DNA of 64,000 nucleotides from Helicobacter rodentium ATCC 700285 (GTDB lineage Bacteria > Campylobacterota > Campylobacteria > Campylobacterales > Helicobacteraceae): the NCBI RefSeq assembly GCF_000687535.1, contig NZ_JHWC01000003.1, positions 62,001-126,000 of the forward strand, written 5' to 3'. The notes under the pieces were generated by a model. The model was not told where the DNA came from. It worked only from the letters and a program-made list of their open reading frames with translations, and did no database searches. The translations under genes and the position numbers were made by a program. The number at the start of each line of letters is the position of its first letter. Positions within the stretch are counted from its first letter, which is position 1. Of this stretch, positions 28,712 through 37,942 are shown piece by piece.

Positions 28712-29110
28712 ATGAAAACTTTAAAATTGCTTGGAGCATTCGCAGCCGCTGCGATTCTTTCTACTTCTGCAATGGCGTATGATTTTGATGTGGCAGGGCA
28801 AATTTCAGCAGTGGATAACCAAAACAAAACCATCACCCTATCAGGACCGGGTGGGCAACTTGTCATTAAAGTAATGCCTTATACAGAAATTAAAGGTGAT
28901 GATTGTGGTGCTTTTGGACAAGATGTTTATGGCACTTTCAAGGATTTAACCGTGGGCAAATTTGTAGAAGTTGATGCAATCCCTTATGGCGGATACAATG
29001 CTTATGCAGATAGCAATGCAGGGGCAATCAATCCACAAACGGGTTTGCCACAAAATATGCAATTAACCGCAAAAGAAATTGAATGGAAATGCTATCCTAA
29101 GGCTTATTAA
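28712..29110 (+). CDS. Small exported protein, DUF5666-like
   Basis: This 132-residue protein has a clear signal peptide ending AMA. The mature part is a single beta-rich domain (GQISAVDNQNKTITLSG) with two cysteines (DDCGAF and KCYP) that may pair. It resembles DUF5666-type domains, but I do not recognise a specific family. Strong ribosome site. A hairpin follows the stop. Confidence 0.6.
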   Translation: MKTLKLLGAFAAAAILSTSAMAYDFDVAGQISAVDNQNKTITLSGPGGQLVIKVMPYTEIKGDDCGAFGQDVYGTFKDLTVGKFVEVDAIPYGGYNAYADSNAGAINPQTGLPQNMQLTAKEIEWKCYPKAY

Positions 29111-29113
29111 TCA

Positions 29114-29133
29114 AGAATCCCCTTTGGGATTCT
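29114..29133 (+). terminator. Hairpin after the 28712 gene
   Basis: AGAATCCC and GGGATTCT form an 8-bp stem with a CTTT loop, starting four bases after the stop codon. No strong T-run follows, so it is a possible rather than certain terminator. Confidence 0.45.
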
Positions 29134-29217
29134 GCAAGTGCTTCAATCCTCCTAATTCTTAGTCAAAACTTCAAACCAAAACTCTAAAATTTAATAGAGA
29201 TATAAGAAAATTGTTTT

Positions 29218-29256
29218 TATAATTAAATATATGAACAAATGCTCATATATTTAATT
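29218..29256 (+). promoter_or_regulatory. SmtB/ArsR-type operator over a -10 element
   Basis: A 36-base inverted repeat spans 29221-29256: 16 of 18 positions pair, and the core ATATGAACA/TGCTCATAT fits the 12-2-12 operators of zinc/cadmium sensors. TATAAT at 29218-29223 overlaps its left edge, so bound repressor would block polymerase. It lies directly before the sensor gene, implying autoregulation of the sensor-ATPase operon. Confidence 0.75.
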
Positions 29257-29269
29257 AAAAGGAGATTCT

Positions 29270-29611
29270 ATGCCAGAAATAGATGAAAATCGCTTCAAGT
29301 CTCTTCAGGTTGTTTTAAAATCCTTGCCAAAAGAGGAATTGCTCTATGAGCTTGCAGAATTATTCAAAATCTTTGGTGATTCCTCAAGGATTCGGATTCT
29401 TTCCCTTTTGCAGTTAGAGAAGCTTTGCGTGAATGAAATTTCTCAACCGCTTAACCTCTCTCCAAGTGCGGTATCTCATCAGCTAAGAATCCTAAGACAA
29501 GCACGGCTTGTGCGGTATCAAAAAATCGGTAAAGAGGTGTTTTATTCGCTAGATGATGACCATATTGAAAAGATTTTCAATCAGGGTTTAGAACATATCC
29601 AAGAGATGTAA
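29270..29611 (+). CDS. SmtB/CzrA-class metal-responsive repressor
   Basis: This 113-residue winged-helix ArsR-family protein has the DNA-recognition helix LSPSAVSHQLRILR. The C-terminal helix carries D96-x-H98, H109 and E112, spaced exactly as the zinc ligands of SmtB (D-x-H-x10-H-x2-E). LCVNEIS lacks the second cysteine of the CxC site used by CadC/arsenic ArsR. It therefore looks like an alpha5-site zinc (or cobalt/cadmium) sensor controlling the downstream exporter. Confidence 0.85.
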   Translation: MPEIDENRFKSLQVVLKSLPKEELLYELAELFKIFGDSSRIRILSLLQLEKLCVNEISQPLNLSPSAVSHQLRILRQARLVRYQKIGKEVFYSLDDDHIEKIFNQGLEHIQEM

Positions 29612-29622
29612 AAGGTAAAGTT

Positions 29623-31581
29623 ATGAAATGCTACAACAATGAATGCGCCTCAAAGAATGCGCAAGGAATCTTAGAGAAAAACCTTTTCAATCAAATCTTA
29701 TTTATTGGCGCATTGATTCTTTATGTATTCGCACTTTTGGCAGATTTTAAAATTTTTGGAATCTCTTTGAGTGCGACATTTGTAACCCTCTTGTTTGTGA
29801 TTTGCTATTTCTCTTTGGGTTATGGAATCTTAAAGGAAGCATTTTATGGGGTTATCAAGAAAGAAGTTTTTAATGAAAATACTTTAATGGCTCTTGCAAG
29901 TCTAAGTGCATTTTGTATTGGTGAGAGTGCAGAAGCCGTAGGGATTCTAGTATTTTATCGTATAGGTGAGAGTTTGCAAGATCGTGTGGTGGAAAAAACA
30001 AAAAGGCAAATCCGTTCTCTTAGCGCACTAAAAATAGAAAATGCAAGAATCTTGCGCAAAGACAAACAGATTCTAATTCCTCCAAAAGAGATTCAAAAAG
30101 GCGATATGCTCATCGTGTTTGCGGGAGAAAGAATCCCCGCTGATGGTAAAATTATCAAAGGCTCTAGCCATATTGATAACTCTGCCTTAAGTGGAGAGTC
30201 CATTCCGCAGAGTGTTGAGGTAGGCGATAATGTGCTTTCTGGCGGGATTAATTTAGATGGGATTTTGCATATACAAGCCACACAAAGCTATACAAACTCT
30301 GCATTGAGTAAAATCTTACAACTCATTGAAGAAGGAAGTATGCAAAAAAGTAGAAGTGAGGAGTTTATCACAAAGTTTGCCAAGTTTTACACGCCCATTG
30401 TTACGCTTTTGGCTTTTAGCATAGCATTCCTGCCGACATTGTATTTTTGGGCATTGGGAGAGGATTTTGTGGAAATGTTAAAAATTTGGTCTTATCGCGG
30501 AATCATTTTCTTGGTAATTTCTTGCCCTTGTGCTCTTGTGCTTTCTATCCCTCTGACTTTTTTCGTTTCTCTTGGTAAAGCCTCCCAAATGGGGATTTTG
30601 GTTAAAGGCTCAAGTTATCTTGAAGCACTCTATTCCGCACACACGATTGTATTGGATAAAACAGGCACATTGACAAAGGGAGAATTAACAATAAAAGAGA
30701 TTCAAACATACGCCCAATACAACAAAGAGTTCATACTAACCAATGCCAAAAAGCTAGAATCGCACTCTAATCACCCCATTGCAAAAGCGATTGCAAACTT
30801 CAAACTCTTGCAAAATGAACCACCTCAAAACCTAGAAGAGATTGAAAACCTTAAAGAATATGCAGGTGGCGGAATTATCGCAACTATCAAGGGTGAAAGA
30901 TTCGCACTTGGCAATGCGCGTTTTATAGAATCTCTCCTTAAACAAAAAATTCAAGAAGAACAAAGTGCAAAATTGCAAGTCTTTTTAAGTTTGCACAATC
31001 AAGTCATTGGTTCTATTATCCTTGAAGATGCAATCAAAGAGGAAGCAAAAGATTCCCTTAGCAAATTAAAAGAATATTCAATGAAGCCCATAATACTAAG
31101 TGGAGATAAATGCAACATAGTGCAAGAAGTTGCAGAAAATGTAGGCATAAGTGAATATTATGCAGAATTACTCCCTGATGAAAAAGTTGCACATTTAAAA
31201 AGGATTCTAAAAGCACAAAAAGCAAAAGGTAAAAAGGTAATTTTTGTGGGCGATGGAATCAATGACGCACCCTCTTTGGCACTTAGTGATATTGGAATTG
31301 CTATGGGAAAAGTTGGCAGTGATATTGCGTTAGAGGGGGCGGATATTGTGATTTTGGACGATAATTTAAATAGGATTCCGCAAATTCTTGATATAGCAAA
31401 AAATACAAGGAGGATTTTATGGGAAAATATTATTTTTTCGCTTGGGACAAAAGTAGCAATTATGGTATTTGGAGTGTTAGGAGTTGCGAATCTGTGGATT
31501 GCTCTTTTTGGCGATGTGGGCGTGGCACTTCTAGCCTTGCTGAATGCACAACGCGCAATCCAACAAAAGAATGTGTTATAA
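29623..31581 (+). CDS. cadA: Zn/Cd-type P1B ATPase (CadA/ZntA class)
   Basis: Metal-exporting ATPase of 652 residues. Membrane motif CPC at 301-303, phosphorylation site D345 in DKTGT, HSNHPIAKAI (HP motif) and GDGINDAPSL are present, and the last helix has FGDVGVALLALLNAQR, the Asp-containing pattern of Zn/Cd/Pb pumps. It lacks an N-terminal heavy-metal-associated domain; only a short Cys pair (KCYNNECAS) precedes the first helix. Encoded 11 bases after the SmtB-like repressor. Confidence 0.9.
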   Translation: MKCYNNECASKNAQGILEKNLFNQILFIGALILYVFALLADFKIFGISLSATFVTLLFVICYFSLGYGILKEAFYGVIKKEVFNENTLMALASLSAFCIGESAEAVGILVFYRIGESLQDRVVEKTKRQIRSLSALKIENARILRKDKQILIPPKEIQKGDMLIVFAGERIPADGKIIKGSSHIDNSALSGESIPQSVEVGDNVLSGGINLDGILHIQATQSYTNSALSKILQLIEEGSMQKSRSEEFITKFAKFYTPIVTLLAFSIAFLPTLYFWALGEDFVEMLKIWSYRGIIFLVISCPCALVLSIPLTFFVSLGKASQMGILVKGSSYLEALYSAHTIVLDKTGTLTKGELTIKEIQTYAQYNKEFILTNAKKLESHSNHPIAKAIANFKLLQNEPPQNLEEIENLKEYAGGGIIATIKGERFALGNARFIESLLKQKIQEEQSAKLQVFLSLHNQVIGSIILEDAIKEEAKDSLSKLKEYSMKPIILSGDKCNIVQEVAENVGISEYYAELLPDEKVAHLKRILKAQKAKGKKVIFVGDGINDAPSLALSDIGIAMGKVGSDIALEGADIVILDDNLNRIPQILDIAKNTRRILWENIIFSLGTKVAIMVFGVLGVANLWIALFGDVGVALLALLNAQRAIQQKNVL

Positions 31582-31613
31582 TCTTATTTTAAAATATTCA
31601 GAAGGATTATTGA

Positions 31614-31997
31614 ATTAAAAAGTTTATTGAAAATTTTGTAAGAGAACATTATAGGATTTGGGAGAAAGATAAATATAGCTTTAAAGCAAAAAATCTAAAA
31701 TGCCCCTTAACAACCGATGAGATAGGGGATAAAAATTTCAATTTTATTTTTTGTTTGAGAAATGTAACTATTAGGGGCGAGGACATTTTGTTTTTTGAGG
31801 TTTATCTTCATCGCGATGACCCCAAAGACCCGAAAAAATACTTTAGAAATCTTTTGCTAGAGGTGGGCAATTCTGATTTAAAAATAGGCGGAGTGGTTGG
31901 ATTTCTCACAAGAATCCGAAGCAGTTGCAATAGCTTTTTGGAGGATTCTAGGGCAAAAGCAGATAAACTCTTATTGCGTTATATTAATGGTGTCTAG
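31614..31997 (+). CDS. Hypothetical protein with no standard start codon
   Basis: A coding-like frame of about 127 residues (FIENFVREHYRIWEKDKYSF, then NVTIRGEDILFFEVYLHRDD) begins right after a good ribosome site (GAAGGA at 31601-31606). The first possible codon is ATT at 31614; an in-frame TGA lies just before it, and no ATG, GTG or TTG occurs until 31755, far inside. Either ATT is used, or the start was lost by mutation. I recognise no family. It lies 32 bases after the metal ATPase. Confidence 0.45.
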   Translation: MKKFIENFVREHYRIWEKDKYSFKAKNLKCPLTTDEIGDKNFNFIFCLRNVTIRGEDILFFEVYLHRDDPKDPKKYFRNLLLEVGNSDLKIGGVVGFLTRIRSSCNSFLEDSRAKADKLLLRYINGV

Positions 31998-32079
31998 GGA
32001 GAATGCTTTTTTTGTGTTTTGTGATAGGCACATTGCAAGAAGTTGGCACAATTTTGCGGGGTGCAAATGCAAGGCATTT

Positions 32080-32337
32080 GTGCGAGGTTGGGTGAGTTGC
32101 TATGCAATCCATAATGTAGAATCTTGTCTGTGAAGTTTGCTCCTCTGTCATTGCGAGACTTGATTTATCAAATAGTAGCAATCTATAATGTTGCAAATAG
32201 GGCGTTTTATTTTTTATCATTGCGAAGACTTGTTGGAGGCTGTGGCAATCTATAATCTTAAATTGTTTTAAAACTTCCATTGTAAAATTTTCTGTATGCG
32301 AGATTATGGATTGCTTCGGCTTTGCCTTGCAATGACG
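32080..32337. repeat. Dispersed repeat cluster (copy D)
   Basis: Occupies most of the 450-base gap between the unknown gene and the nucleotide-sugar dehydrogenase. Units start TCATTGCGAGAC, TCATTGCGAAGAC (with the hairpin-like GGAGGCTG region) and close with GGCAATCTATAAT, then CTTCCATTGTAAAA as core, then GATTATGGATTGC to TGCAATGAC. No gene seen. Confidence 0.8.
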
Positions 32338-32448
32338 CTCCACGCACCAACAAACTCACACAAAAATACTCACAAAAATCCACCCAAAAAGTAGAAACTC
32401 CCAAAATACAAAATTCATTTCTTAACTTTTGCAGTTATCTTATTGGCT

Positions 32449-33702
32449 TTACAGCCTCCCGCTGACTTGCTCTTTGGGCAAAATGCCTTTCAAATCATAC
32501 ACAACCACTTTACCACGCGATTTAAAATCAAGCTCTTTAAACGCATTGTGCGCCACCGCGATAATCACTGCTTGGTATTCTTGCAAATTAAATGTCTCTA
32601 AGTCTCGCAAAGCTAAGCCATATTCCTTCTGAACCTCCTCTTTGTCCGCCCAAGGGTCATAGACTTCCACATTGCACCCAAAGTCTTGTAATTCTCTTAT
32701 CACATCTACAACGCGAGAATTGCGAATATCCGGGCAGTTCTCTTTAAAGGTAACCCCAAGAATCGCAACCTTACTTCCCACAATTTGGTGCGCATTTTTA
32801 ATCATTAGTTTAATCACGCGTTCTGCGACAACAATGCCCATATTATCATTAATGTGGCGTCCAGCTAGAATCACTTGCGAATGATACCCTAGAGATTCTG
32901 CTTTGTGTGTGAGATAATAAGGATCTACGCCAATACAATGTCCGCCCACAAGCCCCGGGCGAAAGGGCAAGAAGTTCCATTTGCTTCCCGCTGCTTCTAA
33001 CACCTCTAAGGTATCAATACCCAACCGCTCAAAAATCAAGGCGAGTTCATTGACAAAGGCGATATTAATATCTCTTTGGGAATTTTCAATTACCTTTGCC
33101 GCTTCTGCCACTTTAATGCTTGGAGCTTTATGTGTTCCAGCGGTAATGATGCTCGCATAAAGCGCATTCACTTCCTCTGCAACTTGGGGTGTAGAACCGC
33201 TTGTTACCTTTTTAATGTTTGGCAGACGATGCGCCTTATCTCCGGGGTTAATGCGTTCAGGTGAATACCCACAAAAGAAATCCACATTAAACTTTAGCCC
33301 ACTTGTCTGTTCTAAAATCGGGACACAATCCTCCTCTGTGCAGCCCGGATAAACCGTGCTTTCATAAATTACAATATCGCCCTTTTTTAGCACTTTTCCT
33401 ACACTGCTAGAGGCTTTTTGCAAGGGTGTTAAATCGGGCTTATTGTAATTATCAATGGGTGTAGGCACGGTGATGATAAAAATTTGTGCCTCCCTTAAAT
33501 CCTCCAAATGGGTTGTAAAATGCAGATTTTTAGCACTTTTAAGCTCGGCTTCCTCCACTTCTAAAGTGCGGTCGTAGCCATTTTCTAGCTCAAGAATGCG
33601 TTTGGCAAAAATATCAAATCCTAAGACTTTGTAGGTTTTTCCAAACTCCACTGCTAAAGGCAATCCAACATATCCAAGTCCAATCACTGCAAGAGTTTTC
33701 AT
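32449..33702 (-). CDS. UDP-N-acetylhexosamine 6-dehydrogenase (TviB/WbpO type)
   Basis: The start at 33702 follows AAGGAAAAGCG. The protein begins with a Rossmann motif [16 protein letters not shown]; the catalytic cysteine lies in [13 protein letters not shown], and the family pattern [12 protein letters not shown] is present. About 417 residues. It oxidises a UDP-sugar at C6 to a uronic acid; resemblance is closest to Vi-antigen TviB and WbpO (UDP-GalNAc/GlcNAc), so it probably feeds a surface polysaccharide. Last of the minus-strand run after moeA, 78 bases away. Confidence 0.88.
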   Translation of the reverse strand: MKTLAVIGLGYVGLPLAVEFGKTYKVLGFDIFAKRILELENGYDRTLEVEEAELKSAKNLHFTTHLEDLREAQIFIITVPTPIDNYNKPDLTPLQKASSSVGKVLKKGDIVIYESTVYPGCTEEDCVPILEQTSGLKFNVDFFCGYSPERINPGDKAHRLPNIKKVTSGSTPQVAEEVNALYASIITAGTHKAPSIKVAEAAKVIENSQRDINIAFVNELALIFERLGIDTLEVLEAAGSKWNFLPFRPGLVGGHCIGVDPYYLTHKAESLGYHSQVILAGRHINDNMGIVVAERVIKLMIKNAHQIVGSKVAILGVTFKENCPDIRNSRVVDVIRELQDFGCNVEVYDPWADKEEVQKEYGLALRDLETFNLQEYQAVIIAVAHNAFKELDFKSRGKVVVYDLKGILPKEQVSGRL

Positions 33703-33780
33703 CGCTTTTCCTTCATCATACAAGTTTTGCGCAATTTTATCTTTTTTTTCTAAACACATTTTAAACTAACAAACTTTTAT

Positions 33781-35013
33781 TTAATTAATAAAATCTATCT
33801 TTTCACTACCAAAATCCATTTTAAAAGGCAAAACTTTTAACATATCGCCCTTTTGAATGGAATTGCAAGATTCTCCAAAGACAATCAATGCGTTGCTTAA
33901 AGCCATTGGCGTAACCTCACCAGAGCCATATTTTCCTCCCTTAACAAAAGAAACACAATCCCCCCGCATAATCCCAAGCAATGCCTCTGTGCGATTCTTG
34001 CGTGTAAGATTTTGTGCGGATTTTAGCATTAAAAATTGTGGATAATGTGCGATTGCTCCACTTAATTGACGCAAGAATGGCACGATAAGTAAGCGTAGCA
34101 AAACCCCGCCCGCCAAAGGATTTCCCGGCAAAGCAACGATAAACTTTTCTCTAAGTTTAGCGACCATTAGAGGTTTGCCGGGCTTGATTTGCACACCGCT
34201 TAACACCATTTTTGCTCCACTTTGCTCTAAAGTTGCGCGTATCAAATCCGCTTCTCCTTGACTTGCTCCCCCGCTTGTAAAAATCACATCACTAGGGCAT
34301 TCCAAGATTGCTTGGATAGAATCGTGATTGTCTCGCAAGATTCCGCCATAATGGCTTTGGAATCCATAGCTTTTAAGAATCGCTTGAATCATTGTGGCAT
34401 TGGAATTATAAATATGATAAGGGTTTGTTTGCTCCCATATTTCCTTTAGCTCATCGCCACTTGCGAAAACACTAATCCTTAAAGGAGTAAAAGCTTCAAT
34501 GTGGCTAATGCCCTGTGTGGCAAGTAGGGTGAGATAATCTGCACTCAAGGACGCCCCTTTTTCTAACAATATGGAATCCAATGTGACTTCCTCTCCGTAT
34601 TTGCGGATATTTGCACCTTGCTTTAAAGTCTGTGGCGCATTGATTTTTTCGGTATTTTGGAATCCGCCCTCAACTTCTTCAAAAGGCACAACGCAATCCG
34701 CTCCATTAGGCATTTTCGCACCCGTCATAATCTTTGCGCATTCTAAATTATTGAGTGTTACTTCTGTGCAATCTCCAGCAAAAATCGTCGTTTTAATTTT
34801 TAGTGTTTTACCCATATCAGAGGCTTTGAGCGCGTATCCGTCCATTGCAGTATTATCAAAACAAGGCAATGCCTTCTTTGCAAATACTTCTTTAGCCAAA
34901 ATCCTCTCTTGCGCATTTAAAAGCGGTAAAATTTCTGCCTGTCGGTAGAATCCTTTTGTAGCGTTTTGTAGGGATTCTATGGCTTCTTTTAAGCTCTTAG
35001 CTTCTGCTTTCAT
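33781..35013 (-). CDS. moeA: Molybdopterin molybdenumtransferase
   Basis: MoeA inserts molybdate (or tungstate) into adenylated molybdopterin. The N-terminal part has PCFDNTAMDGYALK and ANIRKYGEE. The catalytic domain has VFASGDEL, FTSGGASQGEAD, KPGKPL and ALPGNPL. 410 residues, full length. Position 25 bases after the selA-selB-PLP-fold genes links molybdenum cofactor completion with selenocysteine insertion, both needed by Sec-containing formate dehydrogenase. Confidence 0.93.
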   Translation of the reverse strand: MKAEAKSLKEAIESLQNATKGFYRQAEILPLLNAQERILAKEVFAKKALPCFDNTAMDGYALKASDMGKTLKIKTTIFAGDCTEVTLNNLECAKIMTGAKMPNGADCVVPFEEVEGGFQNTEKINAPQTLKQGANIRKYGEEVTLDSILLEKGASLSADYLTLLATQGISHIEAFTPLRISVFASGDELKEIWEQTNPYHIYNSNATMIQAILKSYGFQSHYGGILRDNHDSIQAILECPSDVIFTSGGASQGEADLIRATLEQSGAKMVLSGVQIKPGKPLMVAKLREKFIVALPGNPLAGGVLLRLLIVPFLRQLSGAIAHYPQFLMLKSAQNLTRKNRTEALLGIMRGDCVSFVKGGKYGSGEVTPMALSNALIVFGESCNSIQKGDMLKVLPFKMDFGSEKIDFIN

Positions 35014-35038
35014 TTTGCCTCCTCATAAAGATTTCAAT

Positions 35039-36088
35039 TTAATGTTCTAAGCTTCTTAACTGCATATATCTTTGTGCAATTTTTTGTGCAATCTGTGGAA
35101 TCAAACTTGGGGAAATATCCAAAAAGCTAAGGCTTAACAGCTCCCTTGATTGCTCTTGTGTGTATCCCATTTCACGCAAGACAAAAGAGGGGCGCGCAAA
35201 GCCAAAGAGGCATTCTTGCCCATTGATGACGCCAATCCCATCAAAAAGCAAACTTTGGATAAGATTCCGAGCTTTAATTCTTTTAAGCCCTAGCGATAGG
35301 GTGTTCTTTGGGGTTGGATAAAACGCATAACAACAATCGTTAAAACCTGCTTTATCTAAAATTGCACACAAAGCGTCAAAAAAGGGTTGTGCTAAATCAC
35401 TTTGAAATCGCTCACTAGGATTTACGCTAGTTTTTTTGAGCGCAATGGCTTGTGCAAAGGTTGAATAAAGGTTTTGAATCTCTAAATAAACATTTGAAAT
35501 TCCATAAAACTCATTAGAAGCCAAAATGCCAAAAGGACGCATAATTCCTAGATTCTCGCCATTAAGCAACATTATATCCGCCTGTGGCAAGGGGAGATTC
35601 AAAGCTACCGCATAGCTAATATCCACGACTTTAATAACATTTTGTGGCAAGGATTCTATTTCGTTGCGCGTTAAAATATCCTCATTTAAGATAGGCACAA
35701 TAAAGCAATCTGCTCCCCAATCAAGTGCGGCATTAATGGAATCTTGAGAGATTTTTCCACTTGTAAAGTCTGGCAGGAGGGGAAAGATGTTTTCTTTGTA
35801 TTGTAGAGGCAATTCCCAATAAGCACAATAAAGCATATTGTGGGACGATAGCGCAAGGGCAACCTTATAATGATGGCAAAGATTGGTAAGCAAAAAATAA
35901 AAAGATTCCAAATTGAAACTAAAAGGGCGCAAGAATTTTGTCCCTAAAAGTTCGCGAAGTGCCACCTCCTCTTTAAAAATCTCTTGAGATTGGATAGGGA
36001 GGATAGATTGATGATTTGCCGTCTTGGCATCAATTAAATGCTGATTTAATTCCCTGTTTAATGGTGGATTCTGCAATCTATCTAGCAT
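35039..36088 (-). CDS. PLP-fold (class V aminotransferase/cysteine desulfurase-like) protein lacking the PLP lysine
   Basis: The 349 residues have the outline of NifS-type enzymes. KVVDISYAVALNLPL carries the Asp (D156) that would contact the pyridine nitrogen (as in HVDAxQ), and LLNGENLGIMRPFGIL (from 174) stands where SGHKxxGPKGIG would hold the PLP lysine; here the positions read Glu178-Asn179. So PLP-dependent chemistry by this protein alone is doubtful. It sits between selB and moeA, 6 bases after selB, and may bind or carry selenium, or be a scaffold (inference). Confidence 0.55.
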   Translation of the reverse strand: MLDRLQNPPLNRELNQHLIDAKTANHQSILPIQSQEIFKEEVALRELLGTKFLRPFSFNLESFYFLLTNLCHHYKVALALSSHNMLYCAYWELPLQYKENIFPLLPDFTSGKISQDSINAALDWGADCFIVPILNEDILTRNEIESLPQNVIKVVDISYAVALNLPLPQADIMLLNGENLGIMRPFGILASNEFYGISNVYLEIQNLYSTFAQAIALKKTSVNPSERFQSDLAQPFFDALCAILDKAGFNDCCYAFYPTPKNTLSLGLKRIKARNLIQSLLFDGIGVINGQECLFGFARPSFVLREMGYTQEQSRELLSLSFLDISPSLIPQIAQKIAQRYMQLRSLEH

Positions 36089-36094
36089 CTTATC

Positions 36095-37930
36095 TCACTT
36101 GAAAGTGCGTTTGCCATCGGTATTGACAATGTCTTTAAAACTATCCAAATAGTCCAAATAGGCAATCAAATATTTACGACTAAGATTTAAATGCGCCTTG
36201 AAATTTCCCAAATCCAAATATCCCTCCTTTTTGATGATTCCACGCATTAGCTCAAGCAAACGCGCTAAAACATCACTGCAAATAAATAGCTTATGATTTA
36301 AGCGCAAAATCTTTTTCTCGTGCGTTAATCGCTTAAACACAGAATCTCCCGTTTGTCTATCAATATCTAATTCATCATACAAATTATAAGGAGCAATAGG
36401 CTGAAACTCTTGACTACGCAAGGTTTCATAAATGGTTTTGTAAAAATAATTTGCAATCTCCTCTGTATCGCTACTTAAACCTAAAACATTCCTTGGGGAG
36501 ACATAAAAAGAATCTATTTTGTTTAACTCGTTTTTTTCTAACATTTCATCTAAAACGCTTTTTGCCAACTCCTCTGCTACCCAACTTTGTTTTTGACTAA
36601 GCAATGCAGCACTTAAAAGGGCATTGGGATTCTTGGAAAAAATTTTAAAGATGATCCCTTTTACCATTTCTCTAGCAATTTTTGGATAAACGATTAACTC
36701 TTTAGCGCACACGAAACATTCTGGAATCGTAGAGGCAATCTCTAATGCTTGAGATTGCGAGATGCTAAAACGTTGGATTGCGCTAATAAGCCCAAAGCCT
36801 TTTTTGTGCGCAAGAAGCAAAATCGCAAATGCCCCCCTTAAATCCCCCTTGCTTAAAAGCTCTAAATATTTTAACTTTTGAGACTTTTTCATCGGGTCTA
36901 TAATAGGGCTTAAGATTCTACCTCCGCCTAGAGTTTGCCTATCATCGCGTAGGATAAATCTTTCATTAAAAATACCAAAAATTGGAATGGAGGTTTTTAG
37001 GGTTGCAAACTTTTTGTCTTTGTCTAAAAATAAAATCCGTGCAACGCAACGCAATGCACCCAAAAACAGCTGAATCTTGCTATTGTGTTCTATGGATTCA
37101 AAAGCACAAATCTCTACTTCTATGCTGTCAAATCCGCGCAAATAACCCTTTTTGGTAAGCAAATCCCCACGTTTTAGTTCTTGATGAGAAACACCGCTTA
37201 GATTGATTGCAACCCGCGCTCCATTGGGGGCTATGGATTGAGTTTGTCCATGCACTTGAAGATTCTTGATTCCAAGCATTCTTCCAAGTTGCGCACACCA
37301 TATTTTCTCATCCACACTTAAATCCCCGTCCATTAAAGTTCCACTTACGACACAGCCTGCACCTTTAATAACAAAGACGCGGTCAATATAATAACGAAAA
37401 AAACCCAAATCCCTATGAGATTTTTTGGGTAATTTTAAAAGTTTTGTTTTGAGTGTTTCTATGCTTTGTTTATCATAAATAGAGCAACTTAATATTTGAA
37501 AACGCAAACTTGAAAACTTGCCAAAAAGTTCTTGAATCTCATTTTTAAGTTGTTCTATTTTCTCTAAACTCACTAAATCGCTTTTGCTAAGCACAACGAT
37601 AAAATCATTAATCCCAAGCAAATAAGCGATTCTTAAATGTTCTATCGTTTGTGGCATAATGCCCTCATTTGCTGCGATTAATAGCATTGCATAATCTACA
37701 CCAAATGCCCCTGCAATCATATTTTTAACAAGCTTTTCGTGTCCGGGCATATCAATAAAAGAGATATTTTTTTGGTTTTGGCTTAAATTAGAAAAGCTTA
37801 AATCTAGTGTGATTCCACGTTCTTTCTCTTGTGTAAAACTATCTCCCCAAAACCCGTTCATTGCGGCAATTAAGCTTGTTTTTCCGTGGTCAATATGCCC
37901 CATTGTGCCAATAATTAAATTTTCTTGCAT
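36095..37930 (-). CDS. selB: Selenocysteine-specific elongation factor
   Basis: SelB delivers Sec-tRNA(Sec) to UGA codons marked by a SECIS hairpin. N-terminal GTPase motifs: GHIDHGKT at 11-18, DMPGHEKL, and SKSD in place of NKxD. EF-Tu-like beta-barrel domains follow. The last ~200 residues contain winged-helix segments (GDSVFKRLTHEKKILRLNHK) that bind the mRNA hairpin. 611 residues, typical. 12 bases after selA. Confidence 0.95.
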   Translation of the reverse strand: MQENLIIGTMGHIDHGKTSLIAAMNGFWGDSFTQEKERGITLDLSFSNLSQNQKNISFIDMPGHEKLVKNMIAGAFGVDYAMLLIAANEGIMPQTIEHLRIAYLLGINDFIVVLSKSDLVSLEKIEQLKNEIQELFGKFSSLRFQILSCSIYDKQSIETLKTKLLKLPKKSHRDLGFFRYYIDRVFVIKGAGCVVSGTLMDGDLSVDEKIWCAQLGRMLGIKNLQVHGQTQSIAPNGARVAINLSGVSHQELKRGDLLTKKGYLRGFDSIEVEICAFESIEHNSKIQLFLGALRCVARILFLDKDKKFATLKTSIPIFGIFNERFILRDDRQTLGGGRILSPIIDPMKKSQKLKYLELLSKGDLRGAFAILLLAHKKGFGLISAIQRFSISQSQALEIASTIPECFVCAKELIVYPKIAREMVKGIIFKIFSKNPNALLSAALLSQKQSWVAEELAKSVLDEMLEKNELNKIDSFYVSPRNVLGLSSDTEEIANYFYKTIYETLRSQEFQPIAPYNLYDELDIDRQTGDSVFKRLTHEKKILRLNHKLFICSDVLARLLELMRGIIKKEGYLDLGNFKAHLNLSRKYLIAYLDYLDSFKDIVNTDGKRTFK

Positions 37931-37942
37931 TGATTTCCTTGA

